Below, piece after piece: positions 1-10,654 of a stretch of DNA of 64,000 bases. The DNA is from Prorocentrum cordatum (taxonomy: Eukaryota > Sar > Dinophyceae > Prorocentrales > Prorocentraceae), in assembly GCA_963575745.1 (NCBI GenBank), contig CAUYUJ010011214.1:206143-270142 (forward strand). Reading direction: 5' to 3'. Within the stretch, counting starts at the first letter, position 1. Every line of letters starts with the position of its first letter. Below the pieces are notes generated by a model that was not told the origin of the DNA, did no database searches, and saw only the letters and a program-made list of their open reading frames with translations. Made by a program: the position numbers and the translations under genes.

Positions 1-51
1 CTGATTTGGATGCGCACGGCAATGGACCATCAAGGATAATGGGAAACGTCG

Positions 52-440
52 GCGATGATGCTAATGATGATGATGCTGGTGATGATGGTGATGAGGACGA
101 CGATGGTGATGATGCTGATGATGATGATGATGATTCGAACGACGGGAACGATGCTGATGATGATGGTGGTGATGATGCTGCTGCTGCTGCCAGGTTGATG
201 GTGACGCTTATGAATGCCGATGACGATGATTTTGGTGAAGTTGTTGATGATGAGACTGATGACTGCTATCCTGAGTTTGTTGACAGTGATGGTGCCGGTG
301 CTGATGTTGTTGATGATGGAGCTGATGACGATGATGATGATACCGACTATGATGGCGATGAAAATCATAATGCTGTTGCTGCTGATGATGATGGTGATGA
401 TGATGATGATGGTGATGATGGTGAGAGGGCCGACGGTGGC
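52..440. repeat. GAT/GAC-rich trinucleotide microsatellite
   Basis: Imperfect GAT (ATG, TGA) triplets run almost without break, with occasional GGT, GAC and GCT triplets. Each frame gives homopolymer-like peptides (Asp-rich forward; Ile- or His-rich reverse), so the long ORFs here are a consequence of the repeat and are not called as genes. Confidence 0.9.
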
Positions 441-629
441 CCTTCATCTGCGCACCGAAAGCTGGCGAACCGAAAGCCTCGCGGCCACGCGATGCGGGTC
501 TCTGAATTTCGCGGGACACTTACGCAATCGCGCGGGATTGTTTACAGAAGAATTTTGCGGGACCCTTTGTCCACAATATTCCCCAAAGAGTGTTTGCATT
601 TAGGGATCTTATTTCTTTTCGGAGGAAAT

Positions 630-912
630 GGGCCTTGCTGGCGGTCTGGCTGCTTCGTGCTCGCCGTCGCCGCCCCTTCGTCGCTTCGTCGCCGCCGGTC
701 GTCTGGGCTTGGCTGGCGGTCTGGCAGCTCCGTACCGGCCGTTGCCGCCCCGTCGCCGCCTTGTCGCCGTCCGTCATCTGGGTTTGGCTGGCGTCTGGCG
801 GCATTGCGCTCGCCGTCGCCGCCCCGACACCGCCTCGTTGGCGCCCGTCGTCTGGGCCTGGCTGGCGGTGTGGCGGCTTCGTGCTCGCCGTCGTCGCCCT
901 GTCGCCGCAAGA
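630..912. repeat. 75-bp tandem repeat, about 3.8 copies
   Basis: Copies begin at 630, 705, 780 and 854 with GGGCYTGGCTGGCGG-like starts and each contains a GCCGTCGCCGCCCC-like block. The period is 75, 75 and 74 bp. Because 75 is a multiple of three, several frames stay open across it. No independent evidence of coding was seen. Confidence 0.85.
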
Positions 913-917
913 CATAG

Positions 918-1797
918 ATTCTGTTTTCTAAAAGGAGAACAGACTCTACCCCCCCTCGGAGTTAACGGTACCCCCTGGGGTATTGCGATTTCATACTTAT
1001 TCTGCACACTCGTCCGTCTTACTTGTGAATTCATACTATCCCAGCCAGGCCGGTGTCTTTCCCCCCCGCCATCTCCCGCAAACAAGTCCAAACCGCGCAA
1101 TCTCGTTTATCAAAAATCATAGATTCCCAAGAGTCCTTTGCACAAAATGGGACGAAGTGCGCACGCGCGCGTCGTCACGCGCGCATGCCGAAATCCTTCA
1201 AGAACCTGCGGTTTCGGAAGGATTTCAAACTCGAATTTCCAAAACACATGCAAAAACACATGGTGTCGCAACACTAATGTTCTAAAACAGCTTGCGCGCT
1301 TTTGCGACATCAGAGGAAAACCATAGGGTTTTCAAGATTTTCAAAACCAAAAAACTACCAAACGGGCTTCGCGCGCGCGCATGTCGAAATCTTTCGAACG
1401 CCCTTGCGCGCGTGCCGTCGCGAGAGTCCTCTGCAAAAAACGGGACGAAGTGCAGACGCGCGCGTCGTCGCGCGCATGCCGAAATCCTTCAAAAACCTTT
1501 GGTTTCGGAAGGATGTCAAAATCGTGTGTCCAAAAAAACATTTAAAAAAACACACAAGGTTTCGCAACGCGGATTTTCAACAAAAGCGTGCGCGCGCGCT
1601 CTTGCGTCGTCGTCGTCGTCGCCGTCCTCCCTCCTCCCTCGTCGTCGTCGTCGCCGTCGTCGTCCTCTGTCTTTCCTCGTCGTCGTCGTCGTCGTCTTGG
1701 CGTCGTCGTCGTTTCCGTCGTCGTTGTCGCCGTGGTCGTCTTTCCTCCCTCGTCGCCTTCGTCGGCGTTTCGTCGTTGTCCCTCCTATTTCATCGCT

Positions 1798-1836
<39 letters not shown>

Positions 1837-2317
1837 TCCCCTTCTCCCTCGTCGTTGTCGTCGTCGCCGTTGTCGTCCTCCCTCCTCCCTCGTCGTCGTC
1901 GTCGTCTTCGTTGGTGACGTCGTCGTCGTCGTCGTCGTCGTCTTCGTCGTCGCCGTCATCGTCGTCGTCGTCGTCGGCGTCGTCGTCGTCGTCGGCGTTG
2001 TCATCGTCGTCGTCGTGGTCAGCATCGGCATCGTCGTCGTCGTCGTCGTTGTCGTCGTCGTCGTTGGTGTTGTCGTCGTCGTTGTCGTCGTCGTAGTCGT
2101 TGGAGACGTCGTCGGTGTCGTCGTAGTCGTAGTCGTTGTCGGCGGCGGCGGCGTCGTCGTCGTCGTTGTCGCTGTCGTCGTCGGCGTCGGTGTCGTTGCC
2201 AAGTGCCATGTGGTACCCACCGTCACGGTCTGAAAAGGTCTTGCGACCAATTTGCGGGTGGGAGGGTGGGGCGTTTGCACTAACAGTGGAGAGGACAGCC
2301 TCATGTTGAGCAAGTGA
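918..2317. repeat. Family A tandem unit 1 (hairpin half-repeats plus CGT tract)
   Basis: The unit starts with a short inverted repeat around TTTTCTAAAA, then a conserved block with the palindrome TACCCCCTGGGGTA (about 968). Two related half-repeats of about 290 bp follow (about 1135-1435 and 1435-1600). Each holds a GCGCGCG/CGCGCGC palindrome and a GAAATCCTTC/GAAGGATTTC stem-loop. The unit ends in a 600-bp CGT tract and a short unique tail. Three more copies follow. No coding signal was seen beyond repeat-driven ORFs. Confidence 0.85.
1600..2190. repeat. (CGT)n / (GTC)n microsatellite in family A unit 1
   Basis: Nearly pure CGT/GTC triplets with CCTCC and GTT interruptions. Equivalent tracts lie at about 2994-3415, 10878-11560 and, much shorter, 12358-12465. 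They give long spurious ORFs of Val, Ser, Arg, Thr or Asp runs. Confidence 0.9.
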
Positions 2318-3192
2318 ATTCTCCTCTCTAAAAGAAAAACAGACTTTACCCCCCCCCCCAAGGTTTACGGTACCCCCTGGGGTATTTTGATTTCATACTT
2401 ATGCTGCACACTCGTCCGTCTTACCTGTGAATTCATACTATCCCAGCCAGGCCGGTATTTTCCCCCCCGCCATCCTTCGGAAAAAACTATGCGCGCACTC
2501 TCGTTTGTCAAAAACCATAAGTTTTCAATAATCCTTTGTAACAAACGGGACGAAGTGCGCACGCGCGCGTCGTCGCGCGCATGCCGAAATCCTTCGGGAA
2601 CCCTCGGCTTCGGAAGGATTCCGCAATCGAGTTTCCAAAAACACACAAGAACACAAGGTTTCGCAACACTGAGTTCCTAAACAAACTTACGCGCGCGCTC
2701 TTGCGAAGTCATAGGAAAACCATCGGCTGTTCAAGACTTACAAAAACAATGCTACTAAACGGGCTTCGCGCGCGCATGTCGAAATCTTTCGAACGCCCTT
2801 GCGCGCGTGCCGTCGCGAGAGTCCTCTGCAAAAAACGGGACGAAGTGCAGGCGCGCGCGTCGTCGCGCGCGTATGCCGGAATCCTTCAAACACCGTCGGT
2901 TTCGGAATGATTTCGAAATCGTGTGTCCAAAAAACATAGAAAAGTACAAGGTTTCGCAACACGGACTTTCAACAAAAGCGTGCGCGCGCGCTCTTGCGTC
3001 GTCGTCGGCGTGGTCGTCGTCGCCGTCCTCCCTCCTCCCTCGTAGTCGTCGTCGTCGCCGTCGTCGTCCTCTGTCTTTCCTCGTCGTCGTCGTCGTCGTC
3101 TTGGCGTCGTCGTCGTTTCCGTCGTCGTTGTCGCCGTGGCCGTCCTTCCTCCCTCGTCGTCTTCGGCGGCGTTTCGTCGTTGTCGTCGTCTT

Positions 3193-3224
<32 letters not shown>

Positions 3225-3513
3225 GCGTCGTCTTCGACGTCGTCGTCGTCGTCGGCGTTGTCATCTTCGTCGGCGGTCGTCGGCGTTGTCAGCGTCGTCG
3301 TCGTCGTCTTCGTCGTCGCCGTCATCGTCGTTGTCGTCGTCGTCGAAGTCGTTGGAGACGTCGTCGGTGTCGTCGTAGTCGTTGTCGGCGGCTTCGTCGT
3401 CGTCGTCTACCCACCGTCACGGTCTGAAAAGGTCTTGCGACCAAGTTGCGGGTGGGAGGGTGGAGTGTTCGCACGAGCAGTGGAGAGGACAGCTTCAAGT
3501 TGAGCAAGTGATT
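2318..3513. repeat. Family A tandem unit 2
   Basis: Same order as unit 1: start inverted repeat (2318), TACCCCCTGGGGTA palindrome (about 2370), two half-repeats (about 2540-2830 and 2830-2990), CGT tract (about 2994-3415), and a tail with GGTCTTGCGACCAA. It differs from unit 1 mainly in CGT tract length and scattered substitutions. Confidence 0.85.
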
Positions 3514-3986
3514 GATTCTCTTTTCTAAAAAGAGAATAGACTTTAACCCCCCCCGGAGTTATCGCTACCCTTTTCGGGTATGTAAACCACATATGATTCT
3601 GAGAAATTCTGACTACATGTCCATACTATATTTGAAATCACAATGTCCCAGGCCAACCGTGTTCCCCGCCCCTGAGGTTCCCTTTGGGAAAAACATTATG
3701 CGGTGACATTTTTTGTTCTAGCATAACACTTGTTCACAAATCCCTTGCAACAAATGGGACGAAGTGCATGCGCGCGTGTCGTCGCGCACGCATGCCGAAA
3801 TCCTTCAAAAACCTTCGGTGCCCGAAGGATTTCGCAATCGAGTTTCCAAAAACACACACAAAAGCACAGGGTTTCGCAACACTGAATTGCAAAAAAAAAC
3901 TTCCGCGCGAGCTCTTGCGACATCCGAAGAACATCCTAGGTTTTTCAATATTTTTCACAACATGTTATTAAACGGGCTTCGCGCGC
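3514..3986. repeat. Family A unit 3, left part, interrupted by copia-1
   Basis: The start inverted repeat is near perfect here (ATTCTCTTTT / AAAAGAGAAT). The next palindrome reads TACCC...GGGTA, so pairing is kept although the loop changed. The unit breaks off at AAACGGGCTTCGCGCGC and resumes at 10655, exactly where units 1 and 2 read straight through. Confidence 0.85.
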
Positions 3987-4144
3987 TGCAGATGTGTAGT
4001 TGAGAATGCTAGCGCGTTGCGTTTAAGATGCGAACATGTCGTTTGCTTTGTATCGTTTGAGTTTGTTTGCAGCTGTGTTGGCTCCAGCACCCTTCGGCGG
4101 GAGAAGGAAAAGGTGTTCGTTCATTCCCCGACATATTCTCTGCA
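3987..4144 (+). repeat. Copia-1 5' LTR
   Basis: Matches 10497-10654 along its whole length with scattered, mostly transition, differences. Begins TGCAGATGTG and ends CTCTGCA directly before the primer site. Shared internal blocks include TTGTATCGTTTGAGTTTGTTTGCA and CATTCCCCGACATATTCT. Confidence 0.92.
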
Positions 4145-4157
4145 TGGTAGCGGAGCC
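4145..4157 (+). promoter_or_regulatory. Copia-1 primer binding site
   Basis: TGGTAGCGGAGCC directly follows the 5' LTR. The first bases complement the ...GCTACCA 3' end expected of eukaryotic initiator tRNA-Met. The other two copia elements here use nearly the same site. Confidence 0.85.
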
Positions 4158-4382
4158 TTCCGCCACCGCCAGCTCAGACCAGGGTTTTGAGCTGCTGGGT
4201 GCGATCGGGGGGCTCCCGCTGTGCGTCGCGAGGTGCTGGCGGCGCTTTAGTGTGTGGATCCTGCGCAGGGCCATCCAGAAGCGAACCTGGTCGGCCATCG
4301 GTGTGGACTTGCAGGAGTGCAAGCAGATAGAGAACAAAATGCGTGAGGATCAAGAGCGGGAGTTCCCCCGCCGTCGGTGAGA

Positions 4383-5271
4383 ATGGCGACACCGGAGCAG
4401 ATGACAGAGCAGATTCAGCAGTTGATCACGGCGCAGCGGCAGCTCTCGACGCAGGTCAGTAACTTAGAGGCGGAGAACGCGAGGCTGCGATTCGAACATC
4501 CCAGAGGCACAGAGCAGTTACCGAACTTGACCGACACACTGAGCCGAGCCTGTGACAGAAAAGGTCCGACCTCCACTCTGGTTGACGACCGCGGGATTGG
4601 CAAGCCATCAGGATTCGGAGGTGATGTGAACAAATTCAGAGAGTGGAGCAAGAAGTTCGAGGCGTTCGTTGAGTCGGTCTACGGCGACAAGATACGAGTG
4701 GTTCTTGAGTGGGCAGTTGAGCGGCCAGATCCGATTTCTCTAGAAGCGGTTTCGACTTCGTTCGATGACCCGGTGGAGGAGCCAGTGGATGACATCATGA
4801 CCTTCAACGCCCAGCTCTTCGCAGCGCTGCAACAGTTATGCGCGGGAGAGCCGTTCGACATTGCGAGCAGCGTGGCTTCGAACAATGCGCTCGAGTGCTG
4901 GAAAGGGGGCTTCACAAAAGGTACGATCCAGCGACTGGAGGCCGCTAGAGGGGCCTCCCAGAGGACATCCGAATGTCGGCGCTGGAGTCTCCTCTTCCAG
5001 ATGACCTCTCCAAGAACATTCAGCTGAATCGCTCGAGGTTCGTAGACTACCGTGCCCTCGAGGCCGAGGTCGCCCGGTGCATCGAGCAGCGGGCGGGCAT
5101 GCGCGTCAGGGGCCCGGCCATCGCGGGGGGTTCAGGGGGAGGGGGGCAGCGTCGGCGAGGAGCAGATGACATTCATGTTGGGCCACTCCCGTATCGTGGG
5201 GGCAAGGGCGACCACAAAGGCGGCAATCAGCCCAAAGGGAAAGGACACGGAGGCGGTAAAAGATAAAGGAG
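4383..5271 (+). pseudogene. gag: Copia-1 gag, frameshifted
   Basis: The frame opens at ATG 4383 (MATPEQMTEQIQ...) with a predicted coiled-coil start rich in Gln, Leu and Glu. It continues through a capsid-like helical region (KFREWSKKFEAFVESVYG, then DIMTFNAQLFAALQQLCAG). Near 4950 it shifts to another frame (MSALESPLPDDLSKNIQLNR...DYRALEAEVARCIEQR), and near 5265 it shifts again into the frame that carries the zinc knuckle. The order helix-rich capsid, Gly/Lys-rich basic tail, CCHC knuckle is typical of copia gag. At least two indels are needed to explain it, so no intact product is expected. Confidence 0.8.
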
Positions 5272-6261
5272 ATGCGGAAGGGCAAGAAAGGATATGCACC
5301 CACGTGCTGGAACTGCGGCAAGGAAGGACACAAGTCGGACAACTGCTGGCAGAAGAGCAATCCGAAGGGCGACTCCAGAGGAGGTGAAGGTCGAGGCAAG
5401 TCTAAAGGTAAAGGATATGGCAAGAAGGATGTCAACCAAGTCGATGAAGGATGGGGCGGCTGGGGCCCGAATGATGGCAACTACGAGGGCGGCGCGCGAG
5501 GGGGGCAAGGGCAGCCAGGGCCCGAAGAAGCTGGGGGGCTGGAGTTGTGTGCGTTCGCCCCGCCCATCTGCGTCATCGACTCGGATGGTTGGGCAAAGGT
5601 CAATTTCGATTCAGGGGCTGCCGCGGCAGTCATTCCAAGCTCATGGTGCACAGCAGATGGCAAGCCGAGTGGGCGGCAGCATCGAACAGCCAACGGACAT
5701 AATATTGACGATGAGGGCGTTGGCGAGATCAGGGGTTGCGACGAGAATCATCGAGAGGCTCGATTTCGAGCCCGACGAGCTGCGGCCACCAAGCCGCTGG
5801 CGCCTGCCTCGAAAATGCTGAATGACAAGATGGGCTGCATGGACAAGGATGGAGGCTTGATCTACGGCGAAGATGCGGTGCCTGGACGACGGCTTCGACA
5901 GTTTATGCGTCGTCTTCGACAGTGTCATCCTGGCGATGGCATTGGACTTTGGCAGGAGAAGGGCGTGTGCAACATGTGCCTCAAGGTGGGCCCTGCCACG
6001 GCTGTGACGATTCGGAGATCCAAGAGCAGTTCTTCGATCAGGCCTGTCTTCGCGGTTGAGAGCGAGCTGGCCGCGCGTGCGGCCGAGCGGGCCGGAGGTT
6101 CCCAGCCGGGGGGCCGCCGGCAGGTGTGCCCGCGAGCCCGGCCGCCGCGGCGCTTGACATCCCAGCCGCCGGGGGATCTCAGGCAGGGGCCGCGGGGCCA
6201 GCGAGGCCGGAGGCGGCGCCGCCGCCGCCGGCTCAGGAGGAGGCGAGGCCACCGAGAGTGA
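5272..6261 (+). pseudogene. pol: Copia-1 nucleocapsid zinc knuckle and protease region
   Basis: A CX2CX4HX4C knuckle (CWNCGKEGHKSDNC) lies at 5305-5346 in a Lys/Gly-rich stretch, as in retroelement nucleocapsids. About 260 bp on, VNFDSGAAAAVIPSSW contains the aspartic protease D-S-G-A signature (Asp codon 5608-5610), followed by RTANGHNIDDEGVGEIRG, the pattern usually seen after the protease active site. The rest of the frame decays into Arg/Pro-rich sequence around 6060-6260, probably from further indels before the integrase. Confidence 0.82.
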
Positions 6262-8031
6262 GAGTGCCAAGGTCACCATCGGCACCATCGCAGAGGGAGA
6301 CTGACGAGCATCAGGCGTCTGGTCACGCAGTCTTTAGAGCTTGGTGTTCAGCGTGCTGTGACGGACGTTCTTGGGCAACCTCAACGTTTGGTTCCTCGTG
6401 ATCAGGAGATGGAGATCCCAGTTGTGCCGATGGACTTTGGGCACCTGAACAGCTCAGAGGCGGCCTCCATTCAGGGCGAGAGGCAGAGATCACTTTCTTG
6501 ACGATGTATTCTTGTAAGGCGCGCTGTTATGGAGCGATCGCACTACCCAACAAGAGCACCGGCGAGTTCGCGGCCCGGGCGCGCAGCGATTTCCAGGACT
6601 ATTTGGGCCGCAAGAGGTCGGTGCTCAGATGGAGAGGAGGCGATGTTGTCTCTCAAGCAGGCGGTCGTTGACAAGTGCGAGGGCAAGGACATCATCTTAG
6701 AGGAATCGCCAGTTGGCGATCATGCAGCGGACGGCCAGATAGAGAACGCAGTGAAGATCATCAAGAGCCAGGTCCGCGCACTACTGTTGGCGTTGCAGTC
6801 TAGATGGGGTAAGCGACTTCCTTTTGCACACCCTCTCGCGCTCTGGGTCATCAGGCACGCTGCTTCAGTCATCAACCGATTTCGTGTTGGGACTGATGGT
6901 CGTACTGGAGAAGAGCTTCGCGCTGGGCGGAAGTGGGAGCGTGTGAGCGTGGCTTATGGTGAGCGCGTCGAGGGCAGGAAGCCTGTAGTGGATCAGAGGA
7001 AGGGTGATTTGGAGTCCAGGTTTCTGGGCGGTTTCTACATCGGACATTCGAGTCGGAGTAGGACAGCGTTGCTGACTACGAAGGACGGCGTACAGAGAGC
7101 TACTGGAATCATGCGACGTGATCCGGTGGAGAGGTGGAAATACGGCCCTGACGCCTTCGAGTTGCAAGGTGAGCCCTGGGCGTGGCAGCGAGGACGCGGA
7201 GAGCGAGCTGTGGCTGATGTGCCTGCGCCCGCGGGAGCTGATGTACCTGTGGTGGTGCCCGTCGGCGCCCGGGCGCCTCCAGCGCCACCCCCTCCGGCGA
7301 GAGCCCTGGTCATCGGGAACTTCTACGTGGCGAAGGCCATCCTGGCAAAGGTTGGCTACGCTGCGGGCTGCAGGTGTTGTGATGAGTTGCGAGTACGTGG
7401 TCAACGTGGAGCCGGCGGCCCCAGCCGCGCGGCGGAGTGCAGGACGCGAGTTTTGAAAGAGGTGGTGAACTTAGGGGACGAGAGGGCCATTGACTTCCTG
7501 GCAGAGAGGGCTCGCTTAGCGGGCCAGGATACGGGGGCGGCGGCTGCGGCCGCCGAGCCATCTGGAGTTCCATGCGAGGCAGTGCCTGACCCACCACCTG
7601 GATCAGCAGATGGAGGAGGAGGAGGAGCTGGAGCATCCTCTACTGGGATCGCGGCGATGGAGATCGAGAGGTCTCAGACGGTCATTCGAGCGGGAGATGA
7701 TGGACCACGACGTCTTGGCGCGCGAAATGCTGATGGCGAGCCTGCCCCGAAGGTGCCGGCGTCTTCGCCGGCCGGCCCGGGAGCTCCATCGAGAGTCAGA
7801 GCTCGGGTCGAGGAGATCGAGGGCAGGAGTGGAGTTGACAGAGTCGCGGAGGCTCTTCGAGGTGATTCGGCAGGTGCGGGTGCGAGTTCTTCAGCTGGTC
7901 CGAGTTCGGGGCCTCCTGCGCCTGCTTCTGGATCCATGGGCGTGGGGTCCTTGGAGAATCAGATCGAGATGCCGATTGAGTTGCAGTCGTTAGCAATTAG
8001 TAAGCTTTTTCAACCCGGGGTGCTTCAGTGA
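6262..8031 (+). pseudogene. pol: Copia-1 integrase and C-terminal linker
   Basis: The zinc-binding start is visible in another frame (HQASGHAVFRAWCSAC, about 6310-6350). The catalytic D,D(n)E triad can be placed in one frame: Asp 6433-6435 (PMDFGHL), Asp 6628-6630 (CSDGEEAML) and Glu 6742-6744 (GQIENAVK). After it come the conserved RLPFAHPLALWVIRHAASVINRF and the C-terminal DLESRFLGGFYIGHSSRS. The core is interrupted by a stop near 6500. From about 7190 on the frame is a Pro/Ala-rich linker (VPVGARAPPAPPPPARAL) with no recognised domain. Confidence 0.85.
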
Positions 8032-8032
8032 G

Positions 8033-8560
8033 TTGGCACCTGCGTTTGGATTGTTATCTGGAGTAGCTGCGGATCTTGAGATCGCGAAGAAGAATGGGGA
8101 GCCGTATGATTTGAGCCTTGAGAACAATCAGGCTAAGTTTCAGCGTGATGTAGGTTTTGAGGATCCTTATCTCCTCTGTTCTGCTCCTCCGTGCACGAAG
8201 TTTTCGACCCTGCAAGCTCTCGGTCGGGACGAGCGCAGGGGCGTGGAGGAGCATCGGCGCGAGGTGGAGAGAGACATCGAGTTACTACGTGTTGGGATTA
8301 GGCAGTGCAGGAGGAGGTATGAGAAGAAGCGGTGGTTTCTTCATGAACATCCTTGGTCTGCTAGTTCTTGGAAAGATCCAGAAGTACAGAGTTTGGCTTC
8401 TCTCCCAGGGGTATATGTGGTTCGATGAGATATGTGTTCCTGGGGCTTGAAGGTTAGGAGTGAGACAGGGGGCCTGGAGCCAGTCATGAAAGGTACGGGC
8501 TGGATGACTAACAATCGTGGACTAGCTGAACTTCTCGGTCGAAGGTGCAACGGTAAAGCA
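8033..8560 (+). pseudogene. Copia-1 methyltransferase-like accessory module
   Basis: Contains SAPPCTKFSTLQALGRDE (Cys codon 8192-8194), then RWFLHEHPWSASSW and a stop, then in frame DMCSWGLKVRSETG...KGTGWMTNN. The Pro-Cys followed by Phe-Ser, and later [HE]-x-P-x-SW, resemble motifs IV (PCxxFS) and VI (ENx) of C5 cytosine methyltransferases, but the module is short and lacks a convincing SAM-binding motif I. It lies between integrase and RT. The equivalent module in copia-2 and copia-3 sits between protease and integrase. Function is inferred from motif resemblance only. Confidence 0.55.
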
Positions 8561-8576
8561 TAAGCATACGCAACTC

Positions 8577-9663
8577 ATGGGCAAGAGCAAGGTCCGAGGG
8601 TCCCAGGCGTACACGATGAGTCTTAATAAGGCTACCCTTAAGGTCCTCAAGCAAGAGTTGATTCGCATCGGGGAGTTGAATAGCGTTGCCCAGGCCGGTC
8701 CGGTTCCAGATGAGGAGGTGGAGTTTTGGATGCCCGACGCGCCGCCGGACGGCGCGGTGGAGAATGGGTTCCGGGACGACGTCAACGGAGGCTGGCTAGA
8801 ACCTGAGCTAGTGAGAGAAGCGAGGAAGCAAGCTAGTGAGAGAAGCGAGGAAGCTCGAGATGGACTGGATGAGTCGGCAGTCCGTCCACACTGCGTGCCC
8901 AGAGTCCGAGTGCTACGAGGCGACGGGCAAGGGCCCGATCAACGCAGGCTGGGTGGACACCAACAAGGGGGATTCTGAGCGGGCTCGATATCGTTCTCGT
9001 TTAGTAGCGAAAGAAATCAAGTTGGTCAAGAAGCCCGGTGAGCAGTTGAGTGCTAGCGGGCTCTTTAGTGGGACTCCCCTGCTAGAGGCAGCCAGATTCT
9101 TAACAAGTCTCGTGGTGTCACAGAAGTTGTCTAGCCGGGGCTCGCCTTTAAAGCTGGGATTTTGGGGCGTCTCTCGGGCCCTCTTGTACGGGAGGGCTCA
9201 GAGAGATGTTTTCATGCGCCTGCCCCCCGAAGAGGGGGAATCTGCCGGCAAGTGCGCTCGGCTCAACAAGTCCCTCTACGGGGCCCAGGGTGCTTCTCAT
9301 ATCTGGCAGGGGGACTTTATGGCCCATCTTGCCAGTGTAGGCTGGAAACAGGGCGTGGCCTCGGCCGCGCTCATTCACAGAGAGAGCGACGGCGGTCGAG
9401 GGGCGGTCCACGGTGATGGCTTCATGGTTATAGGAGATGCCGTCATTTTGAGCGACGTAGGTCGTTGTCTTTGGGCTAGGCATGATATGAAATGCACGGG
9501 AATCTTGGGGCCTGATTCAGGAGACCATAAGGAGATCGTCTTCCTGAACCGGGTGTTTAGGTCTACAGATTCGCTCTGGGCGGTAGAGATAGAAGGGGAT
9601 CAGCGCCATGTAGATATCATTCTCCGCGATCTCGGTCTCGATCGCCCGGGCTCGAAGGGCTAG
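8577..9663 (+). pseudogene. pol: Copia-1 reverse transcriptase, catalytically altered
   Basis: Opens with DDVNGGWLEPELVREARKQ, shifts frame near 8840, then reads GWVDTNKGDSERARYRSRLVAKEIK, the finger region of copia RT. In the palm, the first catalytic aspartate is replaced: FWGVSRALLYGRAQRDVFM has Gly at 9166-9168 where family members have Asp before V-x-x-A. The second motif reads VHGDGF, with Asp at 9415-9417 and Gly at 9418-9420 instead of a second Asp. KSLYGAQGASHIWQ between them is conserved. The frame ends at TAG 9661-9663 and RNase H continues in the same frame after it. Confidence 0.88.
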
Positions 9664-10464
9664 GAAAGCCCAGCAGTCAAGCTTTCACTCGAAGAGGCCA
9701 GGGCTCGAGAGGCACTTGCTGTCTTGGACGCTGCGGGAGTTCGTTCGCACCGGCCCTTAGTCATGCGTGCCGCGTATTTGAGTCTCGATAGGCCCGACAT
9801 TGCCGAGGCTACTAAGACCTTGTCCCGGTCTATGAAGTCTCCGACTACAGCCAACCAGGGTGATATGAAGCGCCTTGGTCGATATCTCGTGACTCGCCGC
9901 TGTCTCGTCAGTCGCTTCGAGTCGCAACGTATGCCTACCGAAGTGACAGTAATAGTAGATAAGGATCATGCAGGTTTGCCGATCACCCGGAAGTCTACTT
10001 CGGGGATTGTGCGCAAGTTTGGACGCCGCGCTTTGAAGGCGACCACTTCTCTTCAGAGCACGATCAGTTTGAGCAGTGGAGAGAGCGAGTTCTATGCCAT
10101 CGTGAAGGGAGCCGCAGCTGGGCTTCTAGTGCAGTCGATTGCTCATGACTTGAAAGTTTGTCTTGGCGTGAGTGTTCGTAATCAAGATGATTTTCCAATT
10201 CAGCTGGCTTCTGACTCGAGTGCTGCACGTGCGTTTGCGCAACGCAAAGGCATATGCAAGCAGAAACATGTGCAGAGCAGATTTCTTTGGGTCCATGACG
10301 CGGTCGCCAAGCGTCGGATTCAAGTAATTCAGGTGGCAACCACCAAGCATGAAAGTGATATGCTTGCTAAGTGCGTGCCTTCAGATGTATCGCGAAAGCA
10401 CTTGGTGAGTATGGGTTTTCAGTTTCGAGAATGCTGGAGCAAGCTACACAGAAAGCTGGACTGA
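9664..10464 (+). pseudogene. pol: Copia-1 RT connection and RNase H domain
   Basis: In frame with the RT after one stop. The connection reads RAAYLSLDRPDIAEATKTLSR. RNase H residues are present: Asp 9958-9960 (VIVDKDHAG), Glu 10081-10083 (SSGESEFYA) and Asp 10213-10215 (LASDSSAA). TRKSTSG, typical of the family, follows the first Asp. The C-terminal ESDMLAKCV matches the usual end of copia pol. This is the best preserved part of the element. Confidence 0.9.
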
Positions 10465-10488
10465 AGATCTGGCTTCAACCTGCGCTTT

Positions 10489-10496
10489 AGGAGGAG
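10489..10496 (+). promoter_or_regulatory. Copia-1 polypurine tract
   Basis: AGGAGGAG directly before the 3' LTR, the expected position for plus-strand priming. Confidence 0.75.
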
Positions 10497-10654
10497 TGCA
10501 GATGTGTAGCTGGGAATGTTAGCGTGTTGCGTTCAAGGTGCGAGCATGTTGTTTGCTTTGTATCGTTTGAGTTTGTTTGCAACTGTTTTGGCTCCAGCAC
10601 TTTTCGGCGGGAGAGGGGAAAGGTGTTCGTTCATTCCCCGACATATTCTGTACA
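10497..10654 (+). repeat. Copia-1 3' LTR
   Basis: Same length as the 5' LTR. Ends ATATTCTGTACA, followed by the CGCGC target duplication and then by family A sequence (CATGTCGAAATCTGTCG). Confidence 0.92.

Larger units (their letters stand above)
3987..10654 (+). mobile_element. Copia-1: Ty1/copia-type LTR retrotransposon, degenerate
   Basis: Two 158-bp LTRs (3987-4144, 10497-10654) start TGCAGATGTGTAG and end in CA. They are flanked by an exact 5-bp target duplication, CGCGC, at 3982-3986 and 10655-10659. A primer site (TGGTAGCGGAGCC) follows the 5' LTR and a purine tract (AGGAGGAG) precedes the 3' LTR. Inside, in order, are gag, zinc knuckle, protease, integrase, a methyltransferase-like module, reverse transcriptase and RNase H, which is the copia order. 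The element sits inside a family A unit, so the empty site is visible in units 1 and 2. Several frameshifts, an in-frame stop and lost RT aspartates show it is not functional. Confidence 0.93.

Noticed and set aside
6-917. A 303-codon ORF rich in Asp
   Set aside because: It follows the GAT microsatellite and then the 75-bp repeat; all frames are open for the same reason, so it is repeat-driven.
1292-2361. Long ORFs of Val/Ser/Arg forward and Thr/Asp reverse in the CGT tracts (also 10.5-11.7 kb)
   Set aside because: Open only because of triplet repeats; no conserved start or composition change at unit borders.
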